Below, one piece after another: positions 1 through 7,440 of a stretch of 64,000 nt of DNA; within the stretch, counting starts at the first letter, position 1, and each line of letters opens with the position of its first letter. Both the position numbers and the translations under genes were made by a program. The notes beneath the pieces are model-generated. The model had not been told where the DNA came from, made no database searches, and saw nothing but the letters and a program-made list of their open reading frames with translations. Origin of the DNA: Tunturiibacter gelidiferens (lineage in GTDB: Bacteria; Acidobacteriota; Terriglobia; Terriglobales; Acidobacteriaceae); the NCBI RefSeq assembly GCF_013410115.1, contig NZ_JACCCV010000001.1:2046001-2110000 (forward strand), written 5' to 3'.

Positions 1-127
1 CGGTATCCTTCGGGGCGCACTTAATCCCAAATACTAGTGTAACTGGTATGGGTGGCGCGGTTGGAAGTGAAGTTGGCCGTTGGAGATACGGCGAATCTGA
101 AGCGCGCGGGTGCCAGGGATCGAACGG

Positions 128-682
128 CTAGGATTTCGAGCGTACGTAGACCGGATCGCGCTTGAGGTAGGCGAAGCGATACTTGGCGTCTTGTCCTGAG
201 GGCGCGCAGAGATGGCCGGTGAAGGGAGCGCGGAGGGTCTCGGTGCCTAAGGCTATGGCTACGAAGGCAGGGGTGAAGCACTTGCTGTTGTCGAAGACCT
301 CACCGGAGACCCAGTGAAGTTCGCCTGTGGCCTCGGCGTTTGCAGGAATCGCGACGGACAGAATCACCGGGCCGGGGTGCATGCCGGGCGGGGTTTCGAG
401 GGAGATGGGGAGTTTGGTGTTGGAGCCGTCTTCGAAGGCGAGCGTGGGGCGGCCGGGGACGGTGCAGGTTTGCGCGCCGATGTTGCGAAGGACCAGCAGA
501 GTTCCGGACTGCGACATGCCGTCGAAGTTGCCACCTTCGCCGTCGAAGGAGAGCGAAAGCTGCGCGGCGGTGCAGGCCAGCAGGGTGGACGCGGAGGGCA
601 GCGGGGTCGCGCTCGCTGAAGATGCGAGGATGAGCACCACTGCGACAACTACATAGACCGCGTTTGAGGCCGGTTTGGTCAC
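128..682 (-). CDS. Secreted DUF4232-like protein
   Basis: A 184-residue protein with an N-terminal hydrophobic segment (residues about 8-25, ending ASA) that looks like a signal peptide, so it is probably exported. The mature part starts with a Cys-x-x-x-Gln-Leu pattern and includes a Gly-rich stretch and a conserved second Cys in QTCTVPGRP, which is how DUF4232 domains look in secreted actinobacterial and acidobacterial proteins. Two further cysteines near residues 137 and 160 could form disulfides. No enzymatic residues are evident and the role is unknown. It has its own upstream gap of about 140 bases and no operon partner. The family call is from memory of the pattern, so it is moderate. 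Confidence 0.6.
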   Translation of the reverse strand: MTKPASNAVYVVVAVVLILASSASATPLPSASTLLACTAAQLSLSFDGEGGNFDGMSQSGTLLVLRNIGAQTCTVPGRPTLAFEDGSNTKLPISLETPPGMHPGPVILSVAIPANAEATGELHWVSGEVFDNSKCFTPAFVAIALGTETLRAPFTGHLCAPSGQDAKYRFAYLKRDPVYVRSKS

Positions 683-826
683 TGCGAGAATTTTAGTCTT
701 TCTTTGCTCCTCTGTTGAGATGTTTTCAGGTGGGTGTCCGATGGGCGTGCCATTTCGACGAGCGCTCGAAGCGGGGTGAATGAGCGGTTCCTATTATTGA
801 CGAAGGGTGTGAACCGCGTGTGACGG

Positions 827-1366
827 TTAGGACAGCCTCTGGCCCGAGTCGTTCAGGTCAAGGTCGGAGCGCTCGAAGACTCGTTGGAAGAAGGTGCGGG
901 TGACGAGGTATCCGCCGAGAAAGCCTTCGACGAGGAAGAAGACGAGCAGAGCGGCGGCGAATGGGACCAGATGGGAGTCGTCGCCCATACCAGCAGCGAC
1001 GAAATGGGATGCGGTGCCGAGTCCATGAGGCAGGTCTTTGAGTTCGACCAGACCGACGCCGACGAGTAATTTGGTGAGCCAGTCGGAGATCTGCTCGATG
1101 TTGGTGTTGGCAGAGAGGCCGGCGTGGGACTGCGGCGCGTCGGTTGCTGAGCCGGTGGCGGCTCGGGGGATGCCGAAGACGAAGCCAAGCAGCGAACCGA
1201 CGGCGAGGCAGGCAAGGGTCCACATCAGGGCGGCGGCGGGCTTTGGGACTTTGTAGAGGAGGACGGTTATGAGGCCGCTCAAGATCGAGCCGACGACGAG
1301 AACGCCGGTGAGCCACAGATCACGATCAATGCCAAGCCATTGCTTCGAACGAAGAGAATGGTTCAA
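827..1366 (-). CDS. Hypothetical four-helix membrane protein
   Basis: A 179-residue protein with about four hydrophobic segments: residues 18-38, 46-66, one around 100-130 and a C-terminal one near 138-158. There is a polar loop rich in Ser, Thr and Ala between the second and third segments. I recognise no family motif. It is transcribed away from the DUF4239-type membrane gene starting at 1551, so the two share a divergent intergenic region of about 185 bases and could be co-regulated. Inner-membrane location is inferred from hydropathy only. Confidence 0.6.
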   Translation of the reverse strand: MNHSLRSKQWLGIDRDLWLTGVLVVGSILSGLITVLLYKVPKPAAALMWTLACLAVGSLLGFVFGIPRAATGSATDAPQSHAGLSANTNIEQISDWLTKLLVGVGLVELKDLPHGLGTASHFVAAGMGDDSHLVPFAAALLVFFLVEGFLGGYLVTRTFFQRVFERSDLDLNDSGQRLS

Positions 1367-1550
1367 GTGCTAGACCTCGTTTTTGAAGGAAGAGTTGGAG
1401 AATGATAGCGCATACGGGTTTTTAGCGATCTCACCGGATTGTGTGGGCCCGTTTCGGCGTGTTGACAGGAAGGCGTTTTGGGAATGGTGTGATGTGGAGG
1501 CGGGATGTAGTCTGATCTGTCAGTTGCAGCTTTCCGTTCAGGTGGACCCT

Positions 1551-2318
1551 ATGCTGAGTTATGCGCAGAGTAGCTTGCTGGTTGTGTTGGCGCTGCTGGT
1601 GTCGGTGGTGATGGTGCTTTTGTTGAACCGAGTATGGCCCATTCCCAATCGCAAGCTGATCAATGATGTGACGGGATGGCAGCTGGGGATCCTGGGGACG
1701 ACGTATGGGGTGATTCTGGGCTTCATGCTGTACACGGTGTGGTCGGATTTTCGCGCGGCGGAGGTGAATGCGACGCAGGAAGCCAGTTCGCTGCTGACCG
1801 TTACGCGTGTGGCGTCGGCTTTGCCAGCTGCGGAGCGAGAGGCGTTTCGGGTTCTTGGGATGAAGTATGCGGACGCGGTGGTGAACCAGGAGTGGCCGGC
1901 GATGCAGCATCAGGAGGAGAGCCGCGCGGGAGAGTTGATCGAGGTGGATATGTGGAAGCTGCTGGCGGCGGTGAAGGACGATGCCAGTGCGGCGAATAGC
2001 GTGGATCATCTGACGCGGGTGCTGAGCGAGCTTTCGGAGAGGCGCAGCCTGCGGGAGGAACAACTTCGTGTGAGGCTGCCTGTGGTGCTGTGGATTCTGC
2101 TGCTGGCGGGCGGAGGAGCGACGGTGGGGTCTTCGTGCCTGTTGGGGAACGACAACAAATGGCTGCACTATTGTCAGGTTCTGGCGCTGACGTTTGTGGT
2201 GGCGGTGACGCTGTCGGCGATTGCGGATCTGGCGCGACCGTTTGAGGGCGCGGTGTCGGTGAGCCCGGTGGCGTTTGAACGTGCGCAGACGATGATGCAA
2301 CTGGACGCGGCTCGTTAG
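1551..2318 (+). CDS. DUF4239 (bestrophin-like domain) membrane protein
   Basis: A 255-residue membrane protein with two N-terminal hydrophobic segments, a soluble middle and two C-terminal segments. The stretch LGTTYGVILGFMLYTVWSDF followed by an alternating Glu/Asn/Ala region and paired helices is the hallmark of DUF4239 proteins, a family distantly compared with bestrophin channels. The open frame extends upstream to 1383, but I chose ATG 1551 because it has an AGGTGG ribosome site at the right distance and the domain starts just after it. Channel activity is not established for the family. It is divergent from the small membrane protein ending at 1366, and a hairpin follows its stop. Confidence 0.7.
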   Translation: MLSYAQSSLLVVLALLVSVVMVLLLNRVWPIPNRKLINDVTGWQLGILGTTYGVILGFMLYTVWSDFRAAEVNATQEASSLLTVTRVASALPAAEREAFRVLGMKYADAVVNQEWPAMQHQEESRAGELIEVDMWKLLAAVKDDASAANSVDHLTRVLSELSERRSLREEQLRVRLPVVLWILLLAGGGATVGSSCLLGNDNKWLHYCQVLALTFVVAVTLSAIADLARPFEGAVSVSPVAFERAQTMMQLDAAR

Positions 2319-2353
2319 CGCTTTTCTGATGATGCATAAGTGTCGCGGAAAAA

Positions 2354-2379
2354 CCCACATCTCAAAATGGAGATGTGGG
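2354..2379. repeat. Hairpin between convergent genes, possibly a dispersed REP-like unit
   Basis: Two perfect 10-base arms (CCCACATCTC and GAGATGTGGG) surround a 6-base loop, with GCACCC and a run of seven T directly after it on the plus strand. It lies between the stops of the DUF4239 gene and the convergent efflux gene, so it could terminate the plus-strand transcript. I recall sequences of this kind being repeated in Acidobacteriaceae genomes, but only one copy is visible here, so the repeat interpretation is unverified. Confidence 0.5.
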
Positions 2380-2442
2380 GCACCCGTTTTTTTCCGCTGT
2401 TGAGGTCCACCGCTTTAGACAGCGTGGGTTAATCGAACGACG

Positions 2443-4080
2443 TTAGTGTCCGCCCATGGCTTCGGGGTCGGGTTTGGCGGCCTTGGTGGGGAGACGCATG
2501 ATGAAGGGCAGCGGCGTGAGCAGGAAGATGGTGCAGGCGAGAATGGCGAAGGCGTTTTTGTAGCTGAGCATGGATGCCTGACGGAGCATCTGCTGGTAGG
2601 CCTGGCCGATGGCCATCTGCGAGGCGCTGGCGGCAGACATGCCCTGCGACATGAGCATCTCTTTCATGCGGTCCATGTAGAGGTTGTAAGGGACGCTTCC
2701 GCGAACGACGTTGGCGGAGAGCGCGACCTGCTGAACCTGGGAGTTGCGCGCGAGATAGGTGGTGAGGAGCGCAGTGCCGGCGCTGCCTCCTAGGTTGCGG
2801 GCAAAGTTGGAGAGGCTGGAGATCTGGTTGGTTTTACTGGCAGGGACTCCGACGTAGTTGAGTGTGCTGATGGGGATGAAGATGAAGGCGAGGCCGATGA
2901 CCTGCAGCATGCGCCAGAGGGTGACGGTGCCGAAGGCGGCGTTGAGATCGAGGCGTGTGAGGTTGTAGATGCCGATGGCGGTGACGAGGTAGCCGAGGCA
3001 GACCATGAGGCGGGGATCGAATTTGCCCAGGGTGCGGCCGGCAACGAACATCATGAGCATCATGACGAAGCCTGCGGGGGAGAGGACCATGCCGGCGCGC
3101 TCGGCGGTGTAGCCGAGGAGGCCCTGGAGGTACTGCGGGATGAGGACTGTCGAACCGAAGAGGACCATGCCGAGGATCAGTTGGAGGAAGACGGCAGTTC
3201 CGAAGTTGCGGTTCTTGAGGAGCTTCAGGTCGACGATGGGGTCGGGGTGGTGCCACTCCCACCAGGTGAAGAAGATGAGGGTGACGGCGGCGAGGATGGC
3301 GAAGGTGCGGATCATGGGGTCGCCGAACCAGTCTTTTTCCTGGCCTTTGTCGAGGGTGAACTCGAGGCAGCCTACACCGAGTGCGACGAGGCCGAGACCG
3401 AGGAAGTCGATCTTGAGATGCTTGGCCTGCTCCATGCGCTCCTTGAGGTGCGGCGGGTCTTCGACCATGCGGTTGCTGAGAAAGAGCGAGATGAGGCCGA
3501 TGGGGATGTTGATGAAGAAGATCCAGTGCCAGTTGAAGTTGTCGGTGATCCAGCCGCCGAGGGTGGGGCCGATGGCGGGTGCGACGACAACAGCCATGCC
3601 GTAGACCGCGAAGGCCTGGCCGCGCTTTTCTACGGGGAAGGTGTCGGCGAGGATGGCTTGTTCGCTTGGGGCGAGGCCTCCGCCGCCCGCGCCCTGAAGG
3701 ATGCGCGCGACGATGAGCAGGGGAAGCGTGTTTGCGATGCCGCAGAGGAAGGAGCAGATGGTGAAGAGCGCGACGCAGACCATGTAGAAGCGCTTGCGTC
3801 CGAAGCGGTTGGAGAGCCAGCCGGAGATGGGCAGGACGATTGCGCTCGAGACGAGATAGCTGGTGAGTACCCAGGTGGCTTCTTCGGAGCTGGCGCCGAG
3901 AGTTCCGGCGATGTGGGGCAGGGCGACGTTGGCGATGGAGGTGTCGAGGACCTCCATGAAGGTCGCGAGTGTGACGGTGAGCGCGACGGCCCAGGGGTTG
4001 TGATGGGGCTTCCACGCGGCGGCCGCGGCGACGGGCTTAGGCCGGGCTAGCGCGGGCGAAGGTGCGGTCATTGTTGCCAT
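2443..4080 (-). CDS. DHA2-family (EmrB/QacA-type) MFS multidrug efflux transporter
   Basis: A 545-residue inner-membrane protein with about 14 transmembrane helices, the usual size for drug:H+ antiporter family 2. Visible motifs are the start of helix 1 (FMEVLDTSIANVALPHIAG), the loop 2-3 motif (LSNRFGRKRFY) and the antiporter motif C region (GPTLGGWITDNFNWHWIFFI). It should export toxic compounds using the proton gradient; substrates cannot be predicted. No EmrA-type adaptor gene is adjacent. Start ATG 4080 is supported by AGGAG six bases upstream, lying inside a perfect palindrome shared with the divergent MarR gene at 4114. Repression by that MarR protein is therefore very likely. Confidence 0.9.
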   Translation of the reverse strand: MATMTAPSPALARPKPVAAAAAWKPHHNPWAVALTVTLATFMEVLDTSIANVALPHIAGTLGASSEEATWVLTSYLVSSAIVLPISGWLSNRFGRKRFYMVCVALFTICSFLCGIANTLPLLIVARILQGAGGGGLAPSEQAILADTFPVEKRGQAFAVYGMAVVVAPAIGPTLGGWITDNFNWHWIFFINIPIGLISLFLSNRMVEDPPHLKERMEQAKHLKIDFLGLGLVALGVGCLEFTLDKGQEKDWFGDPMIRTFAILAAVTLIFFTWWEWHHPDPIVDLKLLKNRNFGTAVFLQLILGMVLFGSTVLIPQYLQGLLGYTAERAGMVLSPAGFVMMLMMFVAGRTLGKFDPRLMVCLGYLVTAIGIYNLTRLDLNAAFGTVTLWRMLQVIGLAFIFIPISTLNYVGVPASKTNQISSLSNFARNLGGSAGTALLTTYLARNSQVQQVALSANVVRGSVPYNLYMDRMKEMLMSQGMSAASASQMAIGQAYQQMLRQASMLSYKNAFAILACTIFLLTPLPFIMRLPTKAAKPDPEAMGGH

Positions 4081-4117
4081 ATCAGTCTCCTGATATGATA
4101 TCAGGAGACTGATATGG
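4077..4117. promoter_or_regulatory. Nested double operator spanning the marR/efflux start codons
   Basis: A perfect inverted repeat with 20-base arms around a single central G (4097). Each arm is itself an inverted repeat, ATATCAG-N4-CTGATAT, at 4079-4096 and 4098-4115, giving two 18-bp operators whose centres are 19 bp apart. The palindrome contains both ribosome sites (AGGAG on each strand) and ends in both start codons, so the two genes have mirror-image translation starts. A possible plus-strand -10 (TATGAT, 4094-4099) lies at the centre, 17 bases after a weak -35 (TTGTTG). MarR dimers typically bind such repeats. Confidence 0.85.
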
Positions 4118-4581
4118 TTTCTTTAAATTCTAACGGGACGAAGAGACAAGCTGAAAGGCGGCGAGCTGCGCAGATGATGAAGCGCATCCTGGTCCACTTC
4201 CGCAGCCAGATGGATGAGGCGCTGCGCCCCCAGGGCGTGACGACAGCTCAGTTACACATACTGAAGACGATTCGGGAGGAGCCAGGGGTGTCGGGCGCTC
4301 AGTTGGCGCGGTTGTGCTATGTGACGCCGCAGTCGGCTCAGTCAATGTTGACGGGGCTTGAGAGAGGCGGGTGGATCGTACGGAATAAAGGGCGGGAGAA
4401 TGATCGGATTCTTGCGGCGCGACTGACTGCTGAGGGGGAAGAGCTGCTTCAGACGGCGGAGAAGATGGTGAAGGTGATCGAAGGGAAGTTGTGGCGGGGG
4501 GTGGCGGAAGGTTCAATTGAGGCTTTGAATGGAGTGCTGGAGCAGTGCCTTGCGAATCTTGGGCCGGAGGATGTTCGCTAG
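4114..4581 (+). CDS. MarR-family transcriptional regulator
   Basis: A 155-residue protein of typical MarR length. The winged-helix part reads from LHILKTIREEPGVSGAQLARLCYVTPQSAQSMLTGLERGGWI, a helix-turn-helix plus recognition helix, followed by a wing containing NDRILAARLT. The N-terminal basic segment (KRQAERRRAAQ) is a short extension. It is divergent from the DHA2 efflux gene with only 33 bases between start codons, all of it palindromic operator, so autoregulation plus control of the pump is the obvious model. The inducing ligand is unknown. A rho-independent terminator follows the stop. Confidence 0.9.
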   Translation: MVSLNSNGTKRQAERRRAAQMMKRILVHFRSQMDEALRPQGVTTAQLHILKTIREEPGVSGAQLARLCYVTPQSAQSMLTGLERGGWIVRNKGRENDRILAARLTAEGEELLQTAEKMVKVIEGKLWRGVAEGSIEALNGVLEQCLANLGPEDVR

Positions 4582-4598
4582 CGTCTGAGAAGATAGGA

Positions 4599-4632
4599 CG
4601 GCCTGCCGCGGTGGAGGCAGGCCGTTGGTTTT
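4599..4632 (+). terminator. Rho-independent terminator after marR
   Basis: A 9-base perfect stem (CGGCCTGCC / GGCAGGCCG) with an 8-base loop is followed by TTGGTTTTA. It sits between the marR stop (4581) and the end of the convergent secreted-protein gene (4631). Confidence 0.75.
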
Positions 4633-5455
4633 ATTGGCTAGGCTGTTTGCCGTGGAAGAACTTGTGGTTGATATCGGGCCAGAACTCGTGAAGGAGGAAG
4701 GTCCCGGCATCGATACCGACGCTTGTGCCCCATCTGCTTGCGGTATTGCTGAAGGTGCGCTGGGACTGAGGATAGTAGAAGTTCGATATTCCGGCCGCGG
4801 CGCCAGCACCCACAATTTCGCTGATGTTGAAGGTATTATGCCCGGCATCGTTTCGAGTAATGACGACGCGGCTGAGGGAGTACTCGGCGCGCTTGATAAA
4901 ACCGCCGCTGCCGAGGGTGTAGTAGCGCGTGTCTTCGCGGGTGATAGTGGGCACAATGAACTCGACGAGGTAGTTTTCACTGGTCTGGTCGACGAAGGTG
5001 TGCCAGAAGTAGCGGCCGTACCCGGCTGCGCCCTGGTGAAATTCCGGTACGGAATTCGTAGCCTGGTTAATGCCCGCGACAAAGGCGGGAATGAAGAGGG
5101 AAGAGTAGTCGAAGCTATCGTGAGTCGCGGTGATGAACTTCTCCTTGACCGACTGAGGGGGCAGGTGGACGTTGGCACTGACCGCTCGAAAGTTGGGAAA
5201 GATCCCGAGGATGCGCTTGGTCTGCTGACCTTCTTCGGAGGCCACTGGTCCTGACACTGGTCCCTGGGGGGCGTCGGGCAAGTCCGAGTTATTGAGCGAA
5301 GAGGAGGAAGTTGTGTCGGCGCTCACTGTCTTGAGCTTGACTGTCGGGTCCGAGGTGGAATTCGATGTGTCCTGTCCGTTTGCGTTTCCGCAGAAAAGAT
5401 ACAGTAACAGGAACAAATTGGCGACGCAGAGAGACTGACTCGATTTTATTTTCAT
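4631..5455 (-). CDS. Secreted protein of an Acidobacteriaceae-type family (LPDAP motif)
   Basis: A 274-residue protein with a signal peptide (residues 1-27, ending NANGQ) and then a low-complexity Ser/Thr linker that carries LPDAPQ, a motif I associate with many exported acidobacterial proteins. The remainder has regular aromatic-rich segments (YGRYFWHTFVD, EDTRYYTLGSGGF, ISNFYYPQSQRT) like proteins that sit in or on the outer membrane. No catalytic residues are recognisable. It stands alone between a terminator and an inverted repeat near its own promoter. Function unknown; the family assignment is by resemblance. Confidence 0.65.
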   Translation of the reverse strand: MKIKSSQSLCVANLFLLLYLFCGNANGQDTSNSTSDPTVKLKTVSADTTSSSSLNNSDLPDAPQGPVSGPVASEEGQQTKRILGIFPNFRAVSANVHLPPQSVKEKFITATHDSFDYSSLFIPAFVAGINQATNSVPEFHQGAAGYGRYFWHTFVDQTSENYLVEFIVPTITREDTRYYTLGSGGFIKRAEYSLSRVVITRNDAGHNTFNISEIVGAGAAAGISNFYYPQSQRTFSNTASRWGTSVGIDAGTFLLHEFWPDINHKFFHGKQPSQ

Positions 5456-5478
5456 AGGCCTGATTGTTTTGTTAATTC

Positions 5479-5510
5479 ATTAGACGCAGAAGTATGATGT
5501 TTCGTCTAAT
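5479..5510. promoter_or_regulatory. Inverted repeat upstream of the secreted LPDAP protein
   Basis: Arms ATTAGACG (5479-5486) and CGTCTAAT (5503-5510) are perfect inverted repeats separated by 16 bases. They lie 24-55 bases upstream of the minus-strand start at 5455, a position suited to an operator or a leader hairpin. No regulator gene is adjacent. Confidence 0.4.
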
Positions 5511-5593
5511 TGAGATGATTCATCCACTTTTAATTGACTCTGAGGCACGGAAGCGGCAAGAGATTGAGGTAAGATGCCGGACTCGCTCTGGGC

Positions 5594-6415
5594 CTAGCGG
5601 AGGGTGGCGTGGAAGCGGAGTCGAACGTAGTCTGCTGTCCAGTTTCCGTCGGCATCGCGGAGGATGGGCTCGAGCAGCGCGATGGTGTCAGTGAGTGCGG
5701 CGGCGCGATCGTGTGGATTGAGGCGGTCGAGGACTCCGTTACGGAAGGTGTTAAGCCATGACTCCATGCCGTTGGGCAGCGGCGTGGGGCGAGGGATGAG
5801 TTCGATGGATTGAATCGTGAAGCCAGCGGATTCGAGCAGGCGGCGATAGAGCGCGGGCGAGGGGAAGAAGCTGGCGGCGGTGGCTTCGGCGTCTATGTGG
5901 AAGGGGGCGAGGGTGGCCTGGAGTGCTGTACGAATGGCGGCGATGTTGCCGTGGCCGCCCATCTCGGCGACGAAGCGGGCTTGTGGATTTTTGCTGCGGA
6001 GGGCTCGGTGAACACCGGCGAGCGTGGCCTGCTGGCCGGAGATGCCTGTGATCCAGTGAAGGGCGGCGTTGGAGAAGACGGCGTCAAACTGCTCGTGGTA
6101 GGGGAGGGCGGTGGCGTTGTGTTGTTCGACAACAAATTTGGCGGAGCTGTGAAGGCTGCGTTGGCGAGCGGCTTCGAGCATGGTGGCTGAGGCGTCGACG
6201 CCGGTGAGGATGGCGCCGGTGGCTGCGAGTTGTTCGGTGAGGGCGCCGTCGCCGCAGCCGAGATCGAGTATTTGTTCGCCGGATTGCGGGGCGAGGAGAG
6301 CGACGACCTCGGAGGCGAGGGTGGCGACGAATCGGCCGTTGGCGGCGTAGGCCTCGGTGTTCCAGGTTTGGCCGGTTTTGAATGAGGCTGTGTCAGCGGG
6401 GGGCGTGGTCGTCAT
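5594..6415 (-). CDS. Class I SAM-dependent methyltransferase (trans-aconitate methyltransferase-like)
   Basis: About 273 residues from the ATG at 6415. The open frame continues to 6601, but the upstream part does not resemble the family and overlaps the DUF488 gene end. The SAM-binding motif I is ILDLGCGDGALT, followed by the acidic motif II region (GVDAS) and the post-core FDAVFSNAALHWI, which is close to the Tam/UbiE-like group that methylates small carboxylates. The actual substrate is not predictable. It is the last gene of a minus-strand series with the DUF488 and cupin genes. No strong ribosome site is seen at the chosen start. Confidence 0.75.
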   Translation of the reverse strand: MTTTPPADTASFKTGQTWNTEAYAANGRFVATLASEVVALLAPQSGEQILDLGCGDGALTEQLAATGAILTGVDASATMLEAARQRSLHSSAKFVVEQHNATALPYHEQFDAVFSNAALHWITGISGQQATLAGVHRALRSKNPQARFVAEMGGHGNIAAIRTALQATLAPFHIDAEATAASFFPSPALYRRLLESAGFTIQSIELIPRPTPLPNGMESWLNTFRNGVLDRLNPHDRAAALTDTIALLEPILRDADGNWTADYVRLRFHATLR

Positions 6416-6500
6416 AGAGGCATTGTGCGCCACTGCGATGGGGGACGCTATGAAGATAAGAATTTTCGAAACGATGATAAGCGAGATAAGCGGAGACGGT

Positions 6501-6863
6501 TCAGGTTCGGATGGTTCCTTCGTGGCGCAAGAGCTCTTGAAGCACGACGGCCTCATTGTGTTCCGTATCTCGGGCGCCGTATAGCAGGGTGGATCGACCA
6601 CGACCTGTGGCTTGTCTAAGGAGAGCTAGCTGCTTGGCGTTATGTTTGAGCTCCCTCTTGTACCGCGCTTTGAACTCCGGCCACTTTGCGGGGTCGTGAT
6701 CGAACCATCTTCGAAGTTCGTTACTGGGGGCGATCTCTTTGAGCCAGAGGTCGACGCGAGCCTTCTCCTTGCTTAGACCTCGCGGCCAGAGTCTGTCGAC
6801 TAAGATGCGGGTGCCGTCTTCGAGGGAGGGTTCTTCGTAGACGCGCTTGAGTTCAGCTTCCAT
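6501..6863 (-). CDS. DUF488 family protein (YeaO-like)
   Basis: A 120-residue protein with the diagnostic DUF488 features: ILVDRLWPRGLSKEKA near the N-terminus, WLKEIAPSNELRRWFDHDP in the middle and TLLYGARDTEHNEAVVL near the end. Family members are small cytosolic proteins of unresolved function. Length is typical. It starts 28 bases after the cupin gene stop and ends 85 bases before the methyltransferase start, all on the minus strand, so a three-gene transcript is plausible. Confidence 0.85.
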   Translation of the reverse strand: MEAELKRVYEEPSLEDGTRILVDRLWPRGLSKEKARVDLWLKEIAPSNELRRWFDHDPAKWPEFKARYKRELKHNAKQLALLRQATGRGRSTLLYGARDTEHNEAVVLQELLRHEGTIRT

Positions 6864-6891
6864 CGTGTCTTCGCTTTTGCTTTGCGTGGCT

Positions 6892-7299
6892 CTAGGTGCC
6901 GTAACCGCGGTGCTTCATTGCGAGCAGATCCTGATTGCTGGGCCAGGAGATGGTGAGGAGGAAGGCGGAGTCCTGAAGGGCCTCTACTTCGTGCCGGATG
7001 GAGGCGCTGAGAGTGATGAGGTTTCCTTCCTTGAGGTCATGGGATTTACCGTGAACGGTGAAACGTATCTGCCCCTTGAGTACTTGGACAGAGAGGGTTC
7101 CGTCTGCGTGATGCTCCTTCATCCTGGATGCGTCTTCCATGACGACGAGGACGACTCGGAGGTCGTGCTTCTTGAAGAGGGTCTTGGCGTAGTGGCCGGA
7201 TTGCCAGGGTTTTTTCTGCTCGGAGTCAGCGATCTCCTGATGGAGGTCAAACTGCGCCATCTTGTCGATCATGGTGCCGTCTTTGAGGGAGGTGGTCAT
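6892..7299 (-). CDS. Cupin-domain protein
   Basis: About 135 residues from ATG 7299, chosen because GAGGA lies eight bases upstream; an ATG at 7320 is in frame but less well placed. The cupin barrel is visible from motif 1 (MKEHHADGTLSVQVLKGQI) to motif 2 (LITLSASIRHEVEALQDS). Two His residues of motif 1 and one of motif 2 could bind a metal. Proteins like this bind small ligands or act as simple dioxygenases, and no specific reaction can be assigned. It heads the minus-strand series with DUF488 and methyltransferase genes. Confidence 0.75.
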   Translation of the reverse strand: MTTSLKDGTMIDKMAQFDLHQEIADSEQKKPWQSGHYAKTLFKKHDLRVVLVVMEDASRMKEHHADGTLSVQVLKGQIRFTVHGKSHDLKEGNLITLSASIRHEVEALQDSAFLLTISWPSNQDLLAMKHRGYGT

Positions 7300-7440
7300 T
7301 TTGTTTTCCTCAGCCCGCATTAATTACGCTTTGTGATGGATGAGATGCAAGGGGAATGATTGGGGAGTGGGGCGGACATATACTTGTGTTTTGCCGGGAG
7401 AGGATTTGCCGGCGGGAGAATACTCTCCGGGAGTGGACAA

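Noticed and set aside
1..127. Possible end of a gene entering from the left edge.
   Set aside because: Two plus-strand frames stop within 40 bases and the third runs about 130 bases without a recognisable protein, so nothing can be assigned.
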